Shown one piece after another: positions 61,942 through 64,000 of a stretch of DNA of 64,000 bases. The notes beneath the pieces are model-generated. The model saw nothing but the letters and a program-made list of their open reading frames with translations. It made no database searches and was not told the DNA's origin. This stretch comes from a virus. Position 1 is the first letter of the stretch, and each line of letters starts with the position of its first letter. Both the position numbers and the translations under genes were made by a program. The stretch spans positions 1 through 64,000 of IMG/VR virus record IMGVR_UViG_3300032284_001716. One strand, written 5' to 3'.

Positions 61942-63915
61942 ATGGCAAACCTAATTCAGATCAAAAGAAGTAATACTGCTGCTACACCGGCAAACACGCT
62001 GAATGGTGGTGAGCTTGCATATTCGTATAACAGTAACTCACTCTTCATGGGTGCACAGACAGGTATATCAGCTGCTGGCTTTAAGATCGGTGGTTGGAAG
62101 TACAACTACCTTGATCAGGCTGGTAACCCTGGTGTCCTAACAGCCAACGCTGTCGTTATTGTCGACAATAACGGTTTCCATAACAACGTATATACTCAGG
62201 GTCTTACTGTTCAGACCTCAGGTGCTATCACAGCACCAACTATCACGTCAGTTTCAAACACAGCTAACTCTACACAGCTTGGTGCTGGTGGTTCAGGCCT
62301 AGGTACAGAGCTTGCTACAACAGCAGCTATTGTCACCTACGTTGCTGGTAGAACTGGTGCAGCGGTTGGTGCTAATGGTCAGCTACTATTCAACAACTCA
62401 GGTATCGTCACAAGTACGTCGACAATCGCGTACGACTATACGACCGGCGCTATCACTATTGGTAACACGACTGTAAACGTACAGATTGGTTACGTTTCTG
62501 GCGGCGGTCAGCAGATGCAACATTGGCATGGTAATGCCAATACATATATGCAAGTTCAGATGACTAACGCTAATACCGGTACATCTGCTTCTACAGACTA
62601 TATTGTAAACGCCGATAACTATACCGATACAACTAACTACGTCGACCTTGGTATCAACGGTTCTGGCTGGTCAAACACACAGTGGACAATTAACGGCGCT
62701 GATGACGGTTATCTGTATGCCGCTAACGGCACGATGGCTATCGGTACTGCGTCTGCTAAGGCAGTTCAGTTCTTCTCAAACGGTACACTTGCTACTAACG
62801 AAGTTATGCGCATCGATGCTGGTGCAAACGTTGGTATTGGTAACACAAACCCGAATGCTAAGCTTCAGGTAACTGGTACTGCTAACGTCTCCGGCGCAGC
62901 TCGTCTTGGAAGCACACTGACTGTTGATGGTGTCACAAACCTTAACGGTAACCTGACGATCTCTGCAACCTCAGGTCTTTCTGTAAACGGTTCGTACGGT
63001 ACATCTGGTCAGGTTCTTGTTTCGAACGGTTCTGCTCTATATTGGGGTACAGGCACTTCAGGTGCTAATACACAGGTTCAGTTCAACGATAACGGTGTTG
63101 CTAACGCCTCTGCCGCGTTTACCTTCAACAAGGTATCTAATACACTTACAGTTGCTAACCTTGTAACAACATCTTCAGCTAACGTTGTTAACACAACTCT
63201 ATCTGGCACATTCACAAACGTAACATCGACAACTACATCGATCGGTGGTACTACAACGACTCTGTCTTCGAATGTCACCATTACTGGTGCAAACATTCAG
63301 GCTACATCGTCAACGTTCAATATTCAGAACGTTAACGTCTCTGGTAACCTTGTCGTCAGCGGTACACTAACTGCGATTGACTCTACAATCATCCAGACTA
63401 AAGACAACATCATTCAGTTTGCTGATCAGCAAGCTAATACAGCAACATTCCTTGATGCTGTCGACACTGGTTTCTATGTTCAGACTGGTAACACGTCAAC
63501 TTCATTCTATTCAGGTCTAGTTCGTGTTGCGGCAGGTTCTACTAATACTAACCCGCTGTTCAAGTTGTTCTCGACAGGCACATCTGTTAATACTACTATT
63601 ATCGATACTGCTGCAACACTTGGTACATTGCAGGCTTACCTGTCATCAAGTGCCCTAACAACAAACAGCACGGTTGTCAATATCACAGCTAACTCTACAG
63701 TTTCTGTAGCTCTAGTTGCTAACTCGCTGTCACTATCGACCGCTCTTCCTGCTACATCAGGCGGTACCGGTACGGGCACATATACATCTGGTGATATTCT
63801 AGTGGCTAACACCGGTAACGTACTAAATAAGTTAAGCCTTGGTACTTCTGGCTATGTACTTCAATCAAACGGCACTGCACTAGTCTATTCAACACTAGAC
63901 GGTGGTACATTCTAA
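61942..63915 (+). CDS. Tail fibre protein
   Basis: 657 aa. The start ANLIQIKRSNTAATPANTLNGGELAYSYNSNSLFMG is the typical opening of marine T4-like fibre proteins. It then shows long Thr/Asn/Ser-rich beta repeats (TTTSIGGTTTTLSSNVTITG), a block MRIDAGANVGIGNTNPNAKLQVTGTANVSG common to fibres ahead of peptidase S74-like or trimerisation regions, and ends SLGTSGYVLQSNGTALVYSTLDGGTF. Own late promoter. Likely receptor-binding or a part of the long fibre. Confidence 0.8.
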   Translation: MANLIQIKRSNTAATPANTLNGGELAYSYNSNSLFMGAQTGISAAGFKIGGWKYNYLDQAGNPGVLTANAVVIVDNNGFHNNVYTQGLTVQTSGAITAPTITSVSNTANSTQLGAGGSGLGTELATTAAIVTYVAGRTGAAVGANGQLLFNNSGIVTSTSTIAYDYTTGAITIGNTTVNVQIGYVSGGGQQMQHWHGNANTYMQVQMTNANTGTSASTDYIVNADNYTDTTNYVDLGINGSGWSNTQWTINGADDGYLYAANGTMAIGTASAKAVQFFSNGTLATNEVMRIDAGANVGIGNTNPNAKLQVTGTANVSGAARLGSTLTVDGVTNLNGNLTISATSGLSVNGSYGTSGQVLVSNGSALYWGTGTSGANTQVQFNDNGVANASAAFTFNKVSNTLTVANLVTTSSANVVNTTLSGTFTNVTSTTTSIGGTTTTLSSNVTITGANIQATSSTFNIQNVNVSGNLVVSGTLTAIDSTIIQTKDNIIQFADQQANTATFLDAVDTGFYVQTGNTSTSFYSGLVRVAAGSTNTNPLFKLFSTGTSVNTTIIDTAATLGTLQAYLSSSALTTNSTVVNITANSTVSVALVANSLSLSTALPATSGGTGTGTYTSGDILVANTGNVLNKLSLGTSGYVLQSNGTALVYSTLDGGTF

Positions 63916-63942
63916 CGTTAACATTAATGGATCTATTATATC

Positions 63943-64000
63943 ATGAATTCAGACCTTGTAAACCTTTATATTGAAAAACTACTATCTGAAGTAACTGAGT
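63943..64000 (+). CDS. Start of a gene cut by the window edge
   Basis: ATG at 63943 opens a frame (MNSDLVNLYIEKLLSEVTE) that stays open to the last base. Only 19 residues are visible and no clear Shine-Dalgarno is seen, so the call rests on the open frame and on the spacing behind the fibre gene. Confidence 0.4.
   Translation, partial: MNSDLVNLYIEKLLSEVTE

Noticed and set aside
63927-63974. A 15-codon frame starting ATG GAT CTA after the fibre gene
   Set aside because: Very short and overlapping the open frame at 63943, which continues out of the window.
1-64000. CRISPR arrays, insertion sequences or integrase/attachment sites
   Set aside because: I saw no regularly spaced repeats, transposase motifs or integrase genes; the window reads as a virulent phage genome throughout.

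Overview
The window is a 64 kb piece of a large tailed-phage genome: a contractile-tailed myovirus of the T4 superfamily whose structural genes resemble those of T4-like cyanophages and other marine T4-likes. T4-type genes recognised are nrdB (5'-truncated by the window edge), RNase H, gp33, gp59, gp32, gp4, gp48, gp53, gp27, gp5 pieces, PAAR, gp25, gp6, gp7-like and gp8, plus T4-type late promoter boxes (TATAAATA). The host is inferred to be an alphaproteobacterium, probably of the Hyphomicrobiales. The phage carries a circularly permuted tmRNA whose tag starts ANDN, and an outer-membrane porin of the Porin_2 type found in that order.

Layout. 1-7.4 kb: end of nrdB, a secreted nuclease, two tRNA genes whose 5' ends overlap the preceding genes, two secreted peptidoglycan-active proteins (RlpA-like and CHAP-like), a ClpP-like protease, small membrane proteins and a nucleotidyltransferase. 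7.4-9.4 kb: small accessory genes, glutaredoxin, a vWA protein and AdoMet decarboxylase. 9.4-15.1 kb: a translationally coupled operon with peroxiredoxin, sugar methyltransferase, nucleotidyltransferase, GmhA, GmhB-like phosphatase, transaldolase, glycosyltransferase and heptose-7-phosphate kinase. Together these look like an almost complete NDP-heptose pathway. 15.1-19.4 kb: replication and metabolism (RNase H, PhoH, PD-(D/E)XK nuclease, SDR reductase). 19.4-24.6 kb: accessory genes in short transcription units, each with its own TGTACA-17-TATAAT promoter, several separated by a GTGAC-N6-GTCAC palindrome. 24.6-29.1 kb: permuted tmRNA, tRNA-Arg, porin, PP-loop ATPase, DUF2061 protein and radical SAM enzyme. 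29.1-31.9 kb: gp33, a SprT-like metalloprotein, gp59 and gp32. 32-40.5 kb (minus strand): holin, two large tail/hub proteins with peptidoglycan-hydrolase domains, a gp26-like protein with an apparent -1 frameshift extension, a tube-like protein and gp4. 40.6-64 kb (plus strand): baseplate, spike and fibre genes.

How it fits together. Two promoter classes are visible: a phage-specific TGTACA/TATAAT class serving mostly small accessory, regulatory and RNA genes, and T4-like TATAAATA boxes serving virion genes, consistent with the gp33 homologue. The tail-associated lysozyme has been moved from gp5 (here split into an OB-fold gene and a beta-helix gene with no lysozyme domain) into the 961-aa tail protein. 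The tmRNA tag ends in ALAA, the kind of end recognised by ClpXP-type proteases, and the phage also encodes a ClpP-like subunit. All assignments come from reading the sequence; no database search was run.
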